Positions 1 through 12,397 are shown, counted from the first letter of the stretch. The stretch is DNA of 64,000 bases from Carya illinoinensis (GCF_018687715.1 NC_056758.1:2852001-2916000); one strand, 5' to 3'. A program made the numbers and translations. Notes: generated by a model from the letters alone, not told the origin.

Positions 1-280
1 AGAAAAAAAAAAAATAATAATAAATAAATAAATAAAGAGACTCCTAGTCAAGCCGTAAGAGGATACCACTGGATTTTGAAACAAATACGGACCTAATACG
101 GTAATTTCTGAACTCCTCTTTCAGGTTCCGCGTCGGCGTTACCCTCTTCTCTGTATAAAACCATTCACGCCCTCTGCACTTTCGAAACTCCCTCACGCTC
201 TCACGCTTTTCCACTTGATTCTCTGCTTTTGCATTGTTCTCAAACCTCCATTCATCTTAAAGAATAAAAAATCTGCAGCC
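1..280 (+). promoter_or_regulatory. TCTP core promoter and 5' leader
   Basis: A TATA box (TATAAAA) lies at 154-160, about 120 bases before the TCTP start codon. The stretch after it (roughly 180-225) is rich in C and T with repeated CTCACGCTCT, like the pyrimidine-rich leaders of TCTP mRNAs that respond to growth signals. No ATG occurs between the expected transcription start and the coding start at 281. The first 45 bases are an A-rich AAAT repeat. The full upstream promoter lies outside the window. Confidence 0.6.
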
Positions 281-1695
281 ATGCTAGTTTACCAGGATCT
301 TCTGACGGGTACAATTTTCTATCTCTCTATTTTGTTTTTAACAAATACTAGTTTCTGCAACTATCGTTTTTTTTTGTTTCGGACGGTTACCATATGGTTC
401 TATTTGCAAAATTTAGTTTTTGGAATTAATTTTCATACTTTATTTATAATCTCTTCCGGCTCTATTCTTGATCTTTCTGAGTAGCTAATGGTAATAGCAT
501 TAATGTCTCTTTCTAAGAGTAAGGGTTAATTCAAGGGAAAGTACTAATGAATTTGACTGTTTTCATTTTTGTTTCTAATTTTAGGATTGGGGAACTCAAC
601 CCATCGGATCTGATAGAATCGTTTTTTTCTCAATTTGATTTTTTCCGTTGTCAAATTGTGGCGGTTAAAGCAGCTTTTTTTTTTCTCATCTATTTTCTGA
701 AACACACGCAAACAATCTAAATTATACCTCATATGTTGTGGGTTGGGATTATATGGTTGTAATTTCTTCTGGCTGCTAAAATTCCTATGTTAACTTCCAT
801 ATGATCGTGGCTTCTTATGATACCTTAGTGAGAAAACCCGTCTCTAGTTATATTTCTGAACCGCAACCGGACTTTTGGATTGACTTTTAGTGATGAATTT
901 CAGGTGACGAGCTTCTCTCGGACTCATTCCCGTACAAGGAAATTGAGAATGGGATGCTGTGGGAAGTGGAAGGAAAGGTAAAACTTGTTGATTTGTATTT
1001 TTTTGGTTCTCCATAATTGTTTTTGTCATATCAATATTTGTGCTGCTGAAGGATGGAGAGCTTGAACTTCTGCTACTGTTATTTAGTCTTTTGTGGGGAT
1101 GGTTCTAAAATACAGTTTTATGCAGTGGGTTGTGCAAGGAGCTGTTGATGTGGACATTGGAGCTAACCCTTCCGCAGAAGGTGGAGATGAAGATGAAGGT
1201 GTCGATGACCAACATGTCAAGGTTGTTGACATTGTGGATACCTTTAGGCTTCAGGTGAGAAAGCTCACTGCTTTTAGTATCTATTATCTTATTGATTTTC
1301 TGCTCTGGATCTAAAACATGTGGCCATATGTTTTTTTGCAGGAACAACCTTCTTTTGAAAAGAAGCAGTTTATCACATTCATGAAGAGGTACATCAAGAA
1401 TCTAACAGCCAAATTGGAGACAGAGAAGCAAGAGTTGTTTAAGAAGCACATTGAGGGAGCGACCAAGTTCCTTCTTTCGAAGCTCAGTGATCTCCAGTTG
1501 TATGTGCTCTCTAATCTTTTCTGTTTTTGTTTCTGATGGGAAAACTGTATTAATTAGTTGGCTCATCTTTGTGGCAGTTTTGTGGGGGAAAGCATGCATG
1601 ATGATGGCAGTTTGGTTTTTGCATACTACAAGGAAGGTGCTACTGATCCGACCTTTATCTACTTTGCTTATGGATTGAAGGAAGTCAAGTGTTAA
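281..1695 (+). CDS. Translationally controlled tumor protein (TCTP), five exons
   Basis: Encodes TCTP, a small cytosolic Ca2+- and microtubule-binding protein linked to TOR-dependent growth in plants. Exons read 281-308, 904-977, 1126-1254, 1342-1499 and 1578-1695, all with GT-AG borders, giving 168 residues, the usual plant TCTP length. The protein opens [20 protein letters not shown], contains the TCTP signature region ending [11 protein letters not shown], an acidic loop ([10 protein letters not shown]), a basic helical region ([20 protein letters not shown]) and ends [10 protein letters not shown]. Exon 1 holds only nine codons plus one base, a common TCTP arrangement. No stop or frameshift is present, so the gene looks functional. 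It is isolated: the neighbouring DNA downstream is a LINE. An AATAAA at about 1903 is a plausible polyadenylation signal. Confidence 0.96.
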
Positions 1696-2907
1696 ACATT
1701 GGTCAATCAAAACAAGCTTTGAGATGGTGATATTTTCTGTAGGTTTCAAGTTGTGTTTATTTTTATTTCCTTCTATTGGTACGATTGGAGGATAAAGTTA
1801 TACTTTGTCGGAAGAGTTTCAGTTTTTGGGTGTTGTTATATTAATATGTTCTTTTTATGGTGGTGACATTGGGACAATTTATATACAAACCTTGGTGGAA
1901 GAATAAAAAATAAAGCGCGAGTTCTGCAAATTGCTAAATGGTGCTTTTCCATCCACTGATTTATTTCTTATCTTGAATCGTTAGTTGGGTTTCTGGGTGT
2001 CGTGGCTGAGCAATGAGCCCCTCCCTCCCATCTCTTTTCCTTGTAAGTGGCCTGCAAGTTTTACTGTGTGGAGGGGTAGGGCCACTTTGAATGCTCTGAT
2101 ATTATACATTTTGCTTTCTATTGTGTGTTGAATATCATTGTAGATTGGACCACTAGACTACTGTTTTTTTCTCAAATGTCTTTGAGAAAGCTCATCTTTC
2201 ACCTTCGCATTTTGCTCATATTCTGACTGAAGCAATCTGGGTGAAATTAGTAGAAATGAATGTAAGCTTTCAGAATTTGAATATGTATGTTGCCATTTGT
2301 TAATGTTGCTGATGATTTTGCTCAAGCAGGCGCAATCGAGCATAAGGAAAGCTTATTCAGCTTGATCCTCAGATGGATTTTTTGAGATTGTAGAATGATA
2401 GTAAAACTTTACACCCAAAATAAGCAGTGATCGTGGTTGTGAAATGGTTAAGAACTTAAGATCCTCTAGATTCTTAAAGTACTCCACGAGGTGTATTTCA
2501 TTTAATCCTAACAGTTGCTTTCAAATTTAATGATGTAAACTTTGAAACATAATCATTTTGAAGCAATGAGGACTTAACCAAAAAAATAAAAAATAAAATT
2601 CCGTCTCTCAAGAGTACCTAAGCAATGATTTAACCAAGAGCACTGCTTATGTAGGGGGTTAGCTTTTCCTATCATTTTACAGTTTCACAAATGCCTTTGG
2701 GGGATTAAGCTGGATAGATTTGCCTTTTTCCTAGACTGTGCATGCATGAGCATAATCATCAACAATATTAATAGAGGGTAAACCATAAACAAGTTCCAAG
2801 GGGTTTGAAAATTGGGGTTTGACCCTTTAATCATGCTACAAAACAACAAAAGTGGAACGCTCAATATTGGGTCAGATGGAGATGTCCCGGCCTCCAAGGT
2901 GTTTTAA
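1696..2907. other. TCTP 3' UTR and intergenic DNA
   Basis: The first 200-300 bases are probably TCTP 3' UTR. The remainder, to the LINE target site at 2908, holds no ORF with recognisable similarity, no structured RNA and no clear repeat. Seen as ordinary intergenic sequence. Confidence 0.5.
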
Positions 2908-3033
2908 AAGTAGTATTTTTTTTTTTCCCCATAACCATAAATTCATGCATTCACATCAAATAGAGTTCTTACAAATAGAGTGTTTATAGCCAAATAGCTT
3001 GACTTACAAATGAAGGACAAGAATCCCATCACA

Positions 3034-3465
3034 TCACAATGTCATCAACTCACGTGCCTTTCTAGCTAACTGATGAACAGTCAAATTTCCCATCCAATTA
3101 GTATGCATAATTCTTGCTTCTTGAAAACCTTTCAATAGACGTCGAATATCTTGTAGAATAAAGTCAAAATCTGTTAGGAGCTCAACATGATCATTCAAAG
3201 CCTTAACAAGTATCAAACAATCAGTTTCTAACAAAACTTTTGGAACACCTCATTGAGCACACATCTGTAAACCTCTTAAAAAAGTAGTACCCTCAATAAA
3301 TTCAGCAGCATAGATTTCCTTCTCTGCTTTGCTACAAGCTACAACAACATCACCATTATGATCTCTCAAAATCGCCCCTACCTTAGTGAAATTATGTTCA
3401 CAAAATGTAGCCCCATCAACATTCAATTTCAAGTATCCTGGAGGAGGAAGATTCCAACTCACCAC
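3034..3465 (-). pseudogene. LINE RNase H domain remnant
   Basis: Two open stretches (3250-3465 then 3034-3234) form one RNase H domain separated by an in-frame TGA between the residues CAQ and GVPKVLLETD. The acidic catalytic positions can be followed: D in LNVDGA, E in AAEFIE, and D in LETDCL. RNase H at the C terminus is found in a subset of plant L1 LINEs, where it removes RNA from the RNA-DNA hybrid. It is the last domain before the poly(A) tail. Confidence 0.75.
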
Positions 3466-3606
3466 TTTATTTGTCTACTTATTAGGCCTATCAAAAACCT
3501 GCATATATTTATACTTAAGTTGTATAAAAAGAGCATTATTTACTACATCATTAGTTTGCAAAGAAACATGCTCATAAATAAATGTATTCCTTCTATACCA
3601 AAACCC

Positions 3607-4353
3607 TCATGCAATTACTATAAATCTGGACAACAACTCATCATAACCTCTATCTCTAGCCAAATTAGCCAAATCCCAAAAAGAAAGATCAGAGCATACA
3701 TTTCCCAATTGAGAACAAAATTCTACCCAAACATTTCTCACACTTGAATAGTAGAACAAAGCATGAGCATCATCTTCACTATCCTGGTCGCATAACACAC
3801 ATTTGGCATCCTCCAACACTTGCTTTCTCATCAAATTTAGAAAAGTTGGAAGCTTTTCATGACAAGCCTTCCCTGCAAAGATCTTTGTTTTTTTTTTTTT
3901 TTGGAATTTTCAGCAACCACAAACACTTCCAAAAACCTAAATTAGTTCTTTCCCTTGAATGCTGCCCTATTGTTTGAAATTGACTCTGTTGTAGCACTTT
4001 ATAAGCTTCTTATGAACCCAAAACAAAGAATCTTCTGAACTGATAGAAACTTGCATTTTTAGAATCTGTTGAACCACATTTGGATTAAATAGAGCTCTCA
4101 AAATCTGAACATTCCACCAACCCGTATGCTCATCTATTAATGATTGGACTCTTAAATCTTCCTCAACCTCAGAATGAACTAGAGGCAAAGTAAAATTTGG
4201 AATCCAAGTGTCTTTAAACACTCTAACAGATTTACTATTTCCCACATGCCACCTATAACCTCTTTTCAAACAATTAACTGATTCCCAAATTCCCCTCCAA
4301 ACATAAGATGGCTTAAGACAAACTTTTGCTTCAAACAAGCTTGTATTAGGCAA
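3607..4353 (-). pseudogene. LINE zf-RVT (zinc-binding reverse transcriptase) region remnant
   Basis: The region between reverse transcriptase and RNase H. The segment 3967-4353 has the plant LINE pattern WRGIWESVNCLKRGYRWHVG followed by KDTWIPNF. The segment 3607-3834 contains the zinc-binding cluster CVLCDQDSEDDAHALF, where the later Cys expected after His is replaced by Tyr (FYYSS). The two segments are in different frames with a T-rich tract at about 3887-3902 between them. Confidence 0.7.
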
Positions 4354-4630
4354 ATACTTAACTTTATAAATTTGATATAATAGAGAGCCCTTATTTCTTA
4401 GAAGTCTCCATCCTTATTTAGCTAAGAGAACTAAATTAAAAAGATGTAAATCTTTAAAACCCACCCCTCTCTAAATTTTGAAAAGCAAAGTTTCTCCCAA
4501 CTAACCCAATGTATTTTATTTTCTAGAGATTGATTTCCCTACCAAAACTTAGCCATTATCATTTCTAACTCATAACACAAAGACTTTGGGAACAAAAAAT
4601 AACTCATAGCATATGTTGGAATAAACATTA

Positions 4631-5901
4631 CTACTGCCTTAATAAGAACTTCCCTACTCCCTTGTGATAACAAATTTCCTTCCCACATTTGTAATTTCTG
4701 CCACACTCTTTTTTTAATACCTGAGAAAACTTATTTTTTTGACCTCCCAACCATATGTGGAAGACCCAAATATTTTTCATACTGTTGTGTATAATTACCC
4801 CCCAAAGCTGCATAATCTCAGTTTTCAGCATATCATTCACATTCTTACTGAACACCATAGAAGTTTTTTCTTTGTTAATACATTGCCCCGAGGCTCTTTC
4901 ATATTTGTTCAATAAAGAATGAATATTCTCATTGGTAATCACATCGGCTTTACAAAAAATAATGTTATCATCCGTAAACAACAAGTGATTGACTCTAGGG
5001 GCACCTTTACATAGCCTTACACCTTCCACTACATCCCTTCCAATAGTTATTTTTAACAAAGAAATAAGGCCTTCAATACACAAGAGAAACAAGTAAAGAG
5101 ATACGGGATCTCCTTGCCTAATTCCTCTACTCGGAATTATAGGGCTTTTTGGACTCCCATTTACAAGCATGGAAAAATAAACTGTTATCACACACTATAT
5201 TACCAGATTAATCAGATTTCTAGTAAATCCAAGTGACTCCATTATTTTTTCAAAAATACTCATTTCTTATCGTAAGCCTTGCTCATATCAAGGTTAAGAG
5301 ACTTGAACCACTTATTTCCATACCTCTTATTTCTCAAAAAATGCAACAGCTCATATGCAATCAACATATTATCAGTAATTTGTCTAACAGGAACAAAAGC
5401 ACATTGAGTATCTGAGATCACTTCTGGCAAAACTTTCTTAAGTCTATTTGCAATAACTATTGATAAAATCTTATAAAGCATATTATAAAGACTAATGAGT
5501 CTAAAATCTACTACCTTAGAAGGATAGGCTTTCTTAGGAATTAGGGTTATGAAAGTATGATTCAAATTTGTACGAAATTCTCCAGAATTCAAAGTTAAGA
5601 GAAAAGCATCAATAACAAATTTACCTATCACATGCCAATACTTCTGGAAGAAAATTGGAGACATTCCATCTGGTCCAAGAGCTTTAGAAGAGTGCATCTG
5701 TTTGAGTGCAACCTTCACTTCCTCAGCCACATAAGGTTTGACAAGTTCCACATTCATCCCATTAGTTACTTTCACCTCAATTCCTGACAAAACATCTTCC
5801 ATATCCACTTGATCAGCAGCTGAGAATAACTTCTGAAAATAATCTGTAATCAAAGCATCCATTTGAGCCCCTGTTGTCCAATGTCCAGAATCATCTTGCA
5901 A
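4631..5901 (-). pseudogene. LINE reverse transcriptase remnant
   Basis: The upstream part (5260-5901) contains the fingers motif KALGPDGMSPIFFQKYW, LIPKK and FRLISLYN; the downstream part (4631-5191) contains RGIRQGDPVSLYLF and the catalytic box. That box reads LLFTDD where plant LINEs have F/YADD, so Ala is replaced by Thr next to the two catalytic aspartates. The halves are separated by a frame break near 5195-5260. The enzyme would have carried out target-primed reverse transcription. Confidence 0.85.
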
Positions 5902-6641
5902 CTGAACAATACTATCCTTCCTTCTTCTAGTAGAAGCTTTTGAATGAAAATATCTCGAATTACTATCCCCCTTTTCTAAGCCACATCACATGAGACATCT
6001 GTTTCCATATTAATTCATCCATTTGAAGCCATTTTTGGACCTCTTCACGTGCTTTATTATCCTCCTCCAGAAAATAACTGCTTGGATAATTTTCTTGCAA
6101 ACCCTTCAATCTCAACTTTGCAGTAGCTAATTCCTTCTGTACATGACAAAAAGAAGTCTAATTCCACCTTCCCAAATCCTCAGCACAGGTAGAGATACAC
6201 CCCATAACATGACCGAAAGAATGAGGACCATCTACTTGCCTATAAGCTTTCTCAATAATAGATGAACATTCTTTCTCCTCCACCCACATGGCCTCAAACC
6301 CCGAATAGCTTCCTTCCCTTTTTTCTAATTAAAACCCCATCAGTATCTAACCACAAAGGGATATGGTCAGAATAAGCTGCCACCCATGCTGAACCCTCAG
6401 ATTTGGATACATGTCACACCACAAAGAATTAGCAAGAAATCTATCCAATCACTCCCCAATTAAACCAACCTCCTCCCTTCGATTACTCCAAGTAAATCGA
6501 GCACCAACAAAACCCAAATCTCTAAGCTCACAAGATGCTAACATCCCTAAACACCCTCAGCTGTGAATCACTTCTAAAATTACCTCCACACTTCTCAAAA
6601 TGATCTAGGATTTCATTGAAATCCCCAAAAACCAACCGAGG

Positions 6642-6932
6642 TTAAATAACCCCACAACCTAATGTCTTCAACAACTGCCACAGTTCCCCTTGCAAATTAC
6701 AGTTCAAATGACCATACACCCCTGTTAACAGCCACTTCCCCCCATCACTATTAGTAACAATAGCATGAATATGATTTTTAGTAAAATTAACAATAGACAG
6801 TTGAATATCATCTGTCCATAACAAAGTAAGCCCACCACTACGCCCTATACGATCAACACCAAAACAATTACAGAAATCCAACTTAAACTTACAAAACTCC
6901 AAATGCTGAGACTTCAATTTTGTTTCTTGCAA
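6642..6932 (-). pseudogene. LINE endonuclease remnant
   Basis: Exonuclease-endonuclease-phosphatase family fragment. It retains the N-terminal metal-binding ETK motif (MQETKLKSQH), the conserved GRSGGLTLLW segment and TGVYGH. The part after position 6642 is frameshifted, although the GDFNE motif can still be followed just downstream on the minus strand near 6620. In intact LINEs this domain nicks target DNA to prime reverse transcription. Confidence 0.75.
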
Positions 6933-7259
6933 AAAACAACATCAGGAGCCTCTTTCTGATCAAATCTCGAAGTGTACGAATACTCTATGGGTTCTCAAGC
7001 CCACAGAGATTCTAGCTTAACACCTTCATTGGGATCGGGGGGGTTGTTCAACAATCGCCGCTGATATTGAATCCTCTGAAACATAAACAAATTTGAACTT
7101 ACAATGTTTCATGTCATCTTTCAATAGTAACTTCCCCTTTCATTTCTTGCCTTGGTGGGATGGAGAAACCCCTCGCCGAGATTGAACAGAGCGATCGTCT
7201 TCCCCCTTGATCGAGTCAACCTTGGTTTTTGTTGCCCTAATTCCCAATAATCGCCCCTT

Positions 7260-8450
7260 CTATTTCAGCTTAGTCTTAGGATGTATCGAGTCATGGCCAG
7301 CTAGAGTTGAAGTAAAGCTCGAAATATTACCAATTGTGCCAAATCCCAAGCCCAAGTCCAAATGTGAGGCCTTCAAGACAGGGACTTCTGTAAGCCCATT
7401 AGTCCCATTCCTCGCTTTAATTGAATCCATGCATTTAGCTTCAAACGACTGCTTAGAATCCACAATTTCAGCTATCCCTAAATCAACGGGAGATTCAATA
7501 GCAAGAGAGGGATTGATTCCCTCATTTATCTTCACCACGACCGTTCCCTGATCTTTCACCCCCACCTCCCCACATTGATTATCCATAACTGGCTCTATAA
7601 CAACCAGAGAAGTATAACCATCAACTTTACTACTCGTCGGTGATTCAAATCCCACCACTTCGACCATCATCCGTGGTGCTGCACTTTTCGACAGCCCCGA
7701 GTTAGGAATTTCTCTCTTCCCTCCCCTACGTTAGTTGCAAATCCCACTCTCAACCATTGACCATATGAAAGTTTGGCATGATCAATCTTAGTAGCATCAA
7801 CAACTTCACATTCCTTTAGCATATGTCTCAACACCCCACAGTAATAGTATAAATCTAGCAATCTCTCATAGGTGAAACAAACCTAACAGGATACGCCTTC
7901 CCCCACATTCAGACGCTTTTGTCTTAAAAAGGGCCTTGAAACATCAAGAATCACACGAACTCTCATATACTCCCCCCACTCCATCTCTCCCTTTTCTAAA
8001 TCAATCTCCAGCACCTCCCCTAAAGCATCTCCAACCAGTTTACCAATGTACTCATTATGAGCCATCAAAGGTAAATCATGTATACGGACCCAAAAAGGGT
8101 TATACACCAGTTCAAGTTTACTAATTTGCAACAAATTATTGAACTCTTTCAAAAGCCCAAGGACCCTTGCGCAGCACCTTTGCCTTATCTTTTGCATTGT
8201 CAAATTCAACTAATGTAAACTTAGAATTCAGATCACGAAACTTCACCCCTTTCACGATCCTCCAAATTTTCTTCATCGTCTACTTGCAAGCCTCATGATT
8301 ATAATGCTTCCTAATTAGAAGTTTCATAATTAGACAGTTCTCTCCTCGTTCTAACACATTGCCCAATCTACTAGTCTCCATTGAAACCGTTGCATTCTCC
8401 TTCTCTGTTAAGGACAAACTCGCATAGAGTTCATCCAAATCGTTAGCCAT
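7260..8450 (-). pseudogene. LINE ORF1: DUF4283 plus zinc knuckle, broken
   Basis: The probable start ATG is at 8450 (MANDLDELYASLSLTEKE). After 56 codons a TAG interrupts it. The DUF4283 domain then continues in other frames (7883-8209: NPFWVRIHDLPLMAHNEYIG, an RNA-binding-like domain typical of plant LINE ORF1). The zinc knuckle at 7667-7861 reads LYYYCGVLRHMLKEC: the first Cys of the CCHC has become Tyr. A low-complexity Ser/Thr/Val-rich tail occupies 7260-7670. ORF1 proteins coat LINE RNA. Confidence 0.75.
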
Positions 8451-8532
8451 CACTTTAATCTCGTACTAGAGATGAGAGAAAAGCCTCCACTCTCTGCACA
8501 CAGAGAGCAGAAATTGTTTTAGAAGTAGTATT

Positions 8533-9077
8533 ACTGGAGCTACAAGATTCAAAGGATCTTATATATAGTTTTTGAGCGTGGGCTTAATTTCTTTTCAAAT
8601 GAAGGTCGGGAGATTTCCAACATACGCAAGTTTTATATATTAATCACATGGCAAGTGTCAACAAATTAAAAAGCGGCCTTCAATCCAACTCTAACCCACT
8701 GAATCAGAATCATGTAGAGAGCCTTTAAAAAACAAAAAAAAAAAAAGAATCATGTAAAGAGAGAAATAGAAAGAAGAAACTCTTTTATAATTCATTTTAA
8801 ACAACCAATGAAATAAATTTTAATATTACAAAACTACCCTTCATTTTATGTAGAGTTGTAAAATATTTGTAAGCTTATCATTTTGATATTTTCCATTTTT
8901 GTTACATAAAATTAAATTTCCTAATTACAGTGTGGCAAAGTACACTTAATTTGAGATGCAGAAAATAAATGTTGAACGGTTGAACCACCGTTGAAGGGTA
9001 TCGTAGCAATTGTTAATTAGATAAGGGGTATGGTTGGGAGCCCATATTTGTAACAATTTCTAAATTAGCCCCATTTG
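8533..9077. other. Intergenic stretch before the GDSL cluster
   Basis: AT-rich, with an A-run near 8722-8744. No coding, RNA gene or repeat that I recognise. Confidence 0.4.
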
Positions 9078-9232
9078 ATTATATAAAAACCAGATTACGT
9101 GTCTATAATTGAATTTCGACACAGATTAAATCCTTTTGAAGTTAGGGTTTGTAGTCCTACTGTCTTAGTAGGAATAAAATGCATTAAATTAACATCCTAT
9201 ATATATATATATACACTAGATTGGAGAAATGT
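9078..9232 (+). repeat. Duplicate GDSL promoter, copy A
   Basis: Contains the module ATAAAAACCAGATTACGT, then GACACAGATTAAATCCTT, GTAGTCCTAC and AGTAGGAATA followed by a TATATATA run. The same sequence lies just upstream of the intact GDSL gene (18903-19080) and at three other places in the window. Here it sits 1.2 kb before the broken GDSL copy. Confidence 0.65.
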
Positions 9233-10390
9233 TCAAAACACGCTTGCATAGTTAGGTGAGATAATGTTTTTAATAAAAATAATATAAATTTTTACAAAAA
9301 AATTAATTAATACACCAAATTGAATCACTTACACATCATGAATGGGTTTCATGCACGTACATGAATTACATATTAATTTCTATTTAATACTAAAACTAAT
9401 TAGTTGTGACTTTAATTATTTGTATGAATTTATGGAGAAATCACAAAACCTTGAAACCCAATAAAACCAATAATATTTCATGTAGTTCTCGATAAAATTT
9501 GTCGCATATATAAGCTAGTTTAGATAACTTCAATAAATCAAATGACTTTAGATCTCAAAAATATTATCTATATTTTAACTTTTCCATTTGATTAAAAGTT
9601 GAATATACTATATATTATTTCTCTTACTTGCTAGACTATTTCAATTATTCAAGGCTAATTTATTTTTAAGAGATCACAATTGTACACCATATTATGGGCA
9701 TAAAAAATATGATTAATTTTTTAATAAGTTTTTTTATTCAAATTAATTCTTTAATTAGTGGAAGTGTTTACTTAATTATGAGAGAAATTGCTGTCAGTTT
9801 CATGAGTATTATTGATCAGTAGTATAGAGAGAGTGAGTCAGCTTTCATACTTGTCTATTTTATTTTTTGTCTCTTTTCTGCATCATGCATTCAACACACA
9901 AGTTAATTAACTTTGAAAGAAAAAAATGCATATAGTATATCTACGACTTACTTACCTAGCAAATACCTTCATCTGAAAATTATAATTTTAAAAAAGTAGT
10001 AGTATATTTAATTAAAAAAATGTTAATTAAAAAAAAAGACTTATTTATCCATAAAGCATGCAGACCCGGTGTATAGAAAAACGTGTTTATGAGATCACTA
10101 AAAATTTTTAAATTACTTTTTATTATACATCGGCCATCAAACATTACAGGCTTTGATTGAAGAGATTTTTTCTCAACTTTAACCACGTGCATGTATCCAT
10201 TTTTCTCTTCTCCCAATACAATAAATAACCTTGATCTATTGCAAATAAAATAAATAAGGCCAATAATAGATAGTAAATTAACAGGAAAACAAAAGTTAAT
10301 GAAAAAATAACAAAATTTAATGAAAAAATAAAAAAAATTATTATATCAGTTAGATAACTATTAACAACTTATTATAAGAGAATATATATA
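9233..10390 (+). repeat. GDSL upstream block, copy 1 (paralogous to 59,440-61,450)
   Basis: Long stretches match the block at 59,440-61,450: GATAATRTTTTTAATAAAAA, the segment with ATGAATGGGTTTCATGCACG against ATGAATGGGTGTTGTGCACA, GAGAGAGTGAGTCAGCTTTC and CAATAATAGRTARTAAATTA. It precedes a GDSL coding copy in both places, so it is part of the duplicated gene unit. Copy 2 is longer because of extra AT-rich sequence. No gene is seen inside it. Confidence 0.75.
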
Positions 10391-10491
10391 TATTTATATT
10401 TCCAGTACCACCTTCACGGATGCTGCGCGCTCATCATATTCCTAAGTTTCATCTTCAAGACCAGAGTACTGTTTCTTTTTCCGTTGGAGCA

Positions 10492-12290
10492 ATGACTTCC
10501 ACAGAAACAGTTTCCTCTCTTCTGCTCACTTTCAATGCTCTTCTCCTGTTTTTTCTTCCGCAGTGCATGACTGATGCACACCCTTTTATGGCTTGCAAGT
10601 TCGATGCCATATATGACGTCAGCGACTCCATGTCCGACACCGGCAATCTCAACTTCCATACGGCGAGACCTTCTATCTTCAAGAATGAAACGGGCCGGTG
10701 CTGATCATTGGGTTTGCTAATGATCGATTATATTGGTAACACTCAAACTTCTAGTTGTTGGTTAATTTTTTTTCTTTTTTGTTTTTAGTTCCCTTTACAT
10801 TCTGAAGTATGGAAAGGTGTTGATCAATGTAATCAATACCGTATACTTCATTTCTTTATATAGAACATTTACATGTTTGAGACTATATACCAAAAAGGAA
10901 ATTAACTGACAATGGATTCTGTACAAATCATATCCTAAACTAACTCCTTAAATCACGTGATTGTCCATCATCCATATCAGCTGCACACACTGCTGCACAC
11001 ATCATGGGATTTCTCTGTTTTTAGACTGATATGAGTTTTATTGCAGGATTGTCTTGGACAGCTGGAGATAGCCTTTCCTGATTGCTATTCTGGCTAACAC
11101 ATTCTACCTTCTTGGGACTTTTTGCTTCTATTTGTTTGATTTTACTCAATATCGATCATGTTAGTTAATTAGTTGTATGGAATGCGGTTCTCATGATATG
11201 ACTTGATTTATAATCTCGAAATGATATATCTATATCTATTAATAGTTTATTTTCTTATATATAAAAAAACTATATTAATAGTAGATTTTAGACTCTAAAT
11301 TAAATTATACTAAAATTTATTGCATTATGTAATTACACAGCTTTGGCGGCTGGGGTTCCCTTTCTTCATCCCAATTTGAATAAGGATGCGTTCAGCTTCC
11401 TACCTCGCCTAGGAGAGAACTTTGCTGTGCATGGCTGTTTCTACTGCCTTCTCTACACATGTTCTTGCAAATTAAGAAGCATATCCTATCCCCAGGCCCA
11501 GGGACTAATAGCTCTCTTGACTCTTGATGTACAATTGGATTGCATGTCTGCCCATTTCAATGCTGTTTGTCTCAACGACCAAGGTGAGTCCCGTTTTAGT
11601 AAGGCTTGTAATGATCTATTTAATGAATAATATTTATTATATATCTACACTTTTTCACCCTTTTTTTCTCATTAATGTTTGATAGATTGTGTCAATTAAG
11701 AAGCATAACAAAGCCTTATTCATGGTGGAAGAAATTGGAGGTAATGATTATAACTATGCATTCTTCCAAGGCAAACCCGTTGAGGAGGTCAAAGCCATGG
11801 TTCCAGAAGTTGTCCAAGCGATAAAGGATCCCGTTAAGGTAAGTTTAATTTCCTCCCTACTTTTGCTAGGAAAATTGACTGTTGCAGTTACTAGTTCATA
11901 TATAATTCTATTGTATTGGAAGCAGAGAGTCATTGGTTATGGTGCTGTTCGAGTTATTGTCCCAGTACTATAAGAACTTTTTGCATTATTTAAATTCATA
12001 ACTATTTTATATTTTTCGCATCCAATTTAAGTAATGCAAAAAGTTATTTTTCTTGTCATCTCAGAAAACTTCCCAATAGGCTGTTTCCCAATCTATCTTA
12101 CAACATTCCAAACCAACAATGCCGCTGCTTATGATGAAATCTCACTGCTTGAAGTGGTTGAATAGTTTCTGAACATATCACAATGATCAACTGAAACAAG
12201 CCATTGAAGATTTAAGGAAAGAAAATCCTAATGTGACTATGAGTTTAACATGGGAAAAATGTGTGGAGCTCCAAACAAATAATATAATAA
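10492..12290 (+). pseudogene. GDSL esterase/lipase, broken tandem copy
   Basis: Clearly the sister of the intact gene at 19152-21466. Exon 1 starts at 10492 (MTSTETVSSLLL) with signal peptide and block I, but that block reads DVSDSMSDTGN instead of NVGDSMSDTGN: the Gly of GDS is lost. About 30 bases after block I are deleted and a stop follows GRC. Exon 2 (about 11341-11584) is frame-damaged with an extra segment near 11500. Exon 3 (from about 11688) has a 4-base insertion creating TAA, although GEIGGNDYN-like coding (EEIGGNDYN) remains. Exon 4 is split by a 99-bp insertion at 11966-12064, and exons 4 and 5 are fused by a deletion that removes their boundary (about 12240). The DGIHL block is gone. 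Not functional as an esterase. Confidence 0.9.
11966..12064. mobile_element. 99-bp inverted-repeat insertion in GDSL pseudogene exon 4
   Basis: Absent from the intact paralog, where GTCCCAG runs straight into GAAACTTCCC. The insert is flanked by CAG on both sides (a 3-bp duplication) and contains an inverted repeat, AACTTTTTGCATTA at 11975-11988 and TAATGCAAAAAGTT at 12032-12045. Size and structure suggest a tiny MITE; the 3-bp duplication is compatible with the PIF/Harbinger superfamily, but the inverted repeats are not at the exact ends. Confidence 0.5.
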
Positions 12291-12397
12291 ATTATGTCTA
12301 CATTCATTTAATTATGTAAGTGAGAACTGGGATATCGATCGTAGCAATTATTTGTTACATGACTTGGATCATATATATTATAAGATCGAGTTCTGTT

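Larger units (their letters stand above)
2918..8522 (-). mobile_element. L1-type LINE retrotransposon, nearly full length, decayed
   Basis: On the minus strand this 5.6-kb stretch carries, in order, a DUF4283/zinc-knuckle ORF1 (to 8450), an apurinic-type endonuclease, reverse transcriptase, zf-RVT domain and RNase H, the domain order of plant L1 LINEs. The 3' end is a poly(A) tail, visible as T at 2918-2926. The 10-bp direct repeat AAGTAGTATT flanks it exactly (2908-2917 and 8523-8532), so both ends are fixed and the copy is not 5'-truncated. Every ORF is broken by stops or frameshifts, so it is inactive. Insertion is old judging by the number of lesions, yet the target-site duplication is still perfect. 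Confidence 0.9.
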
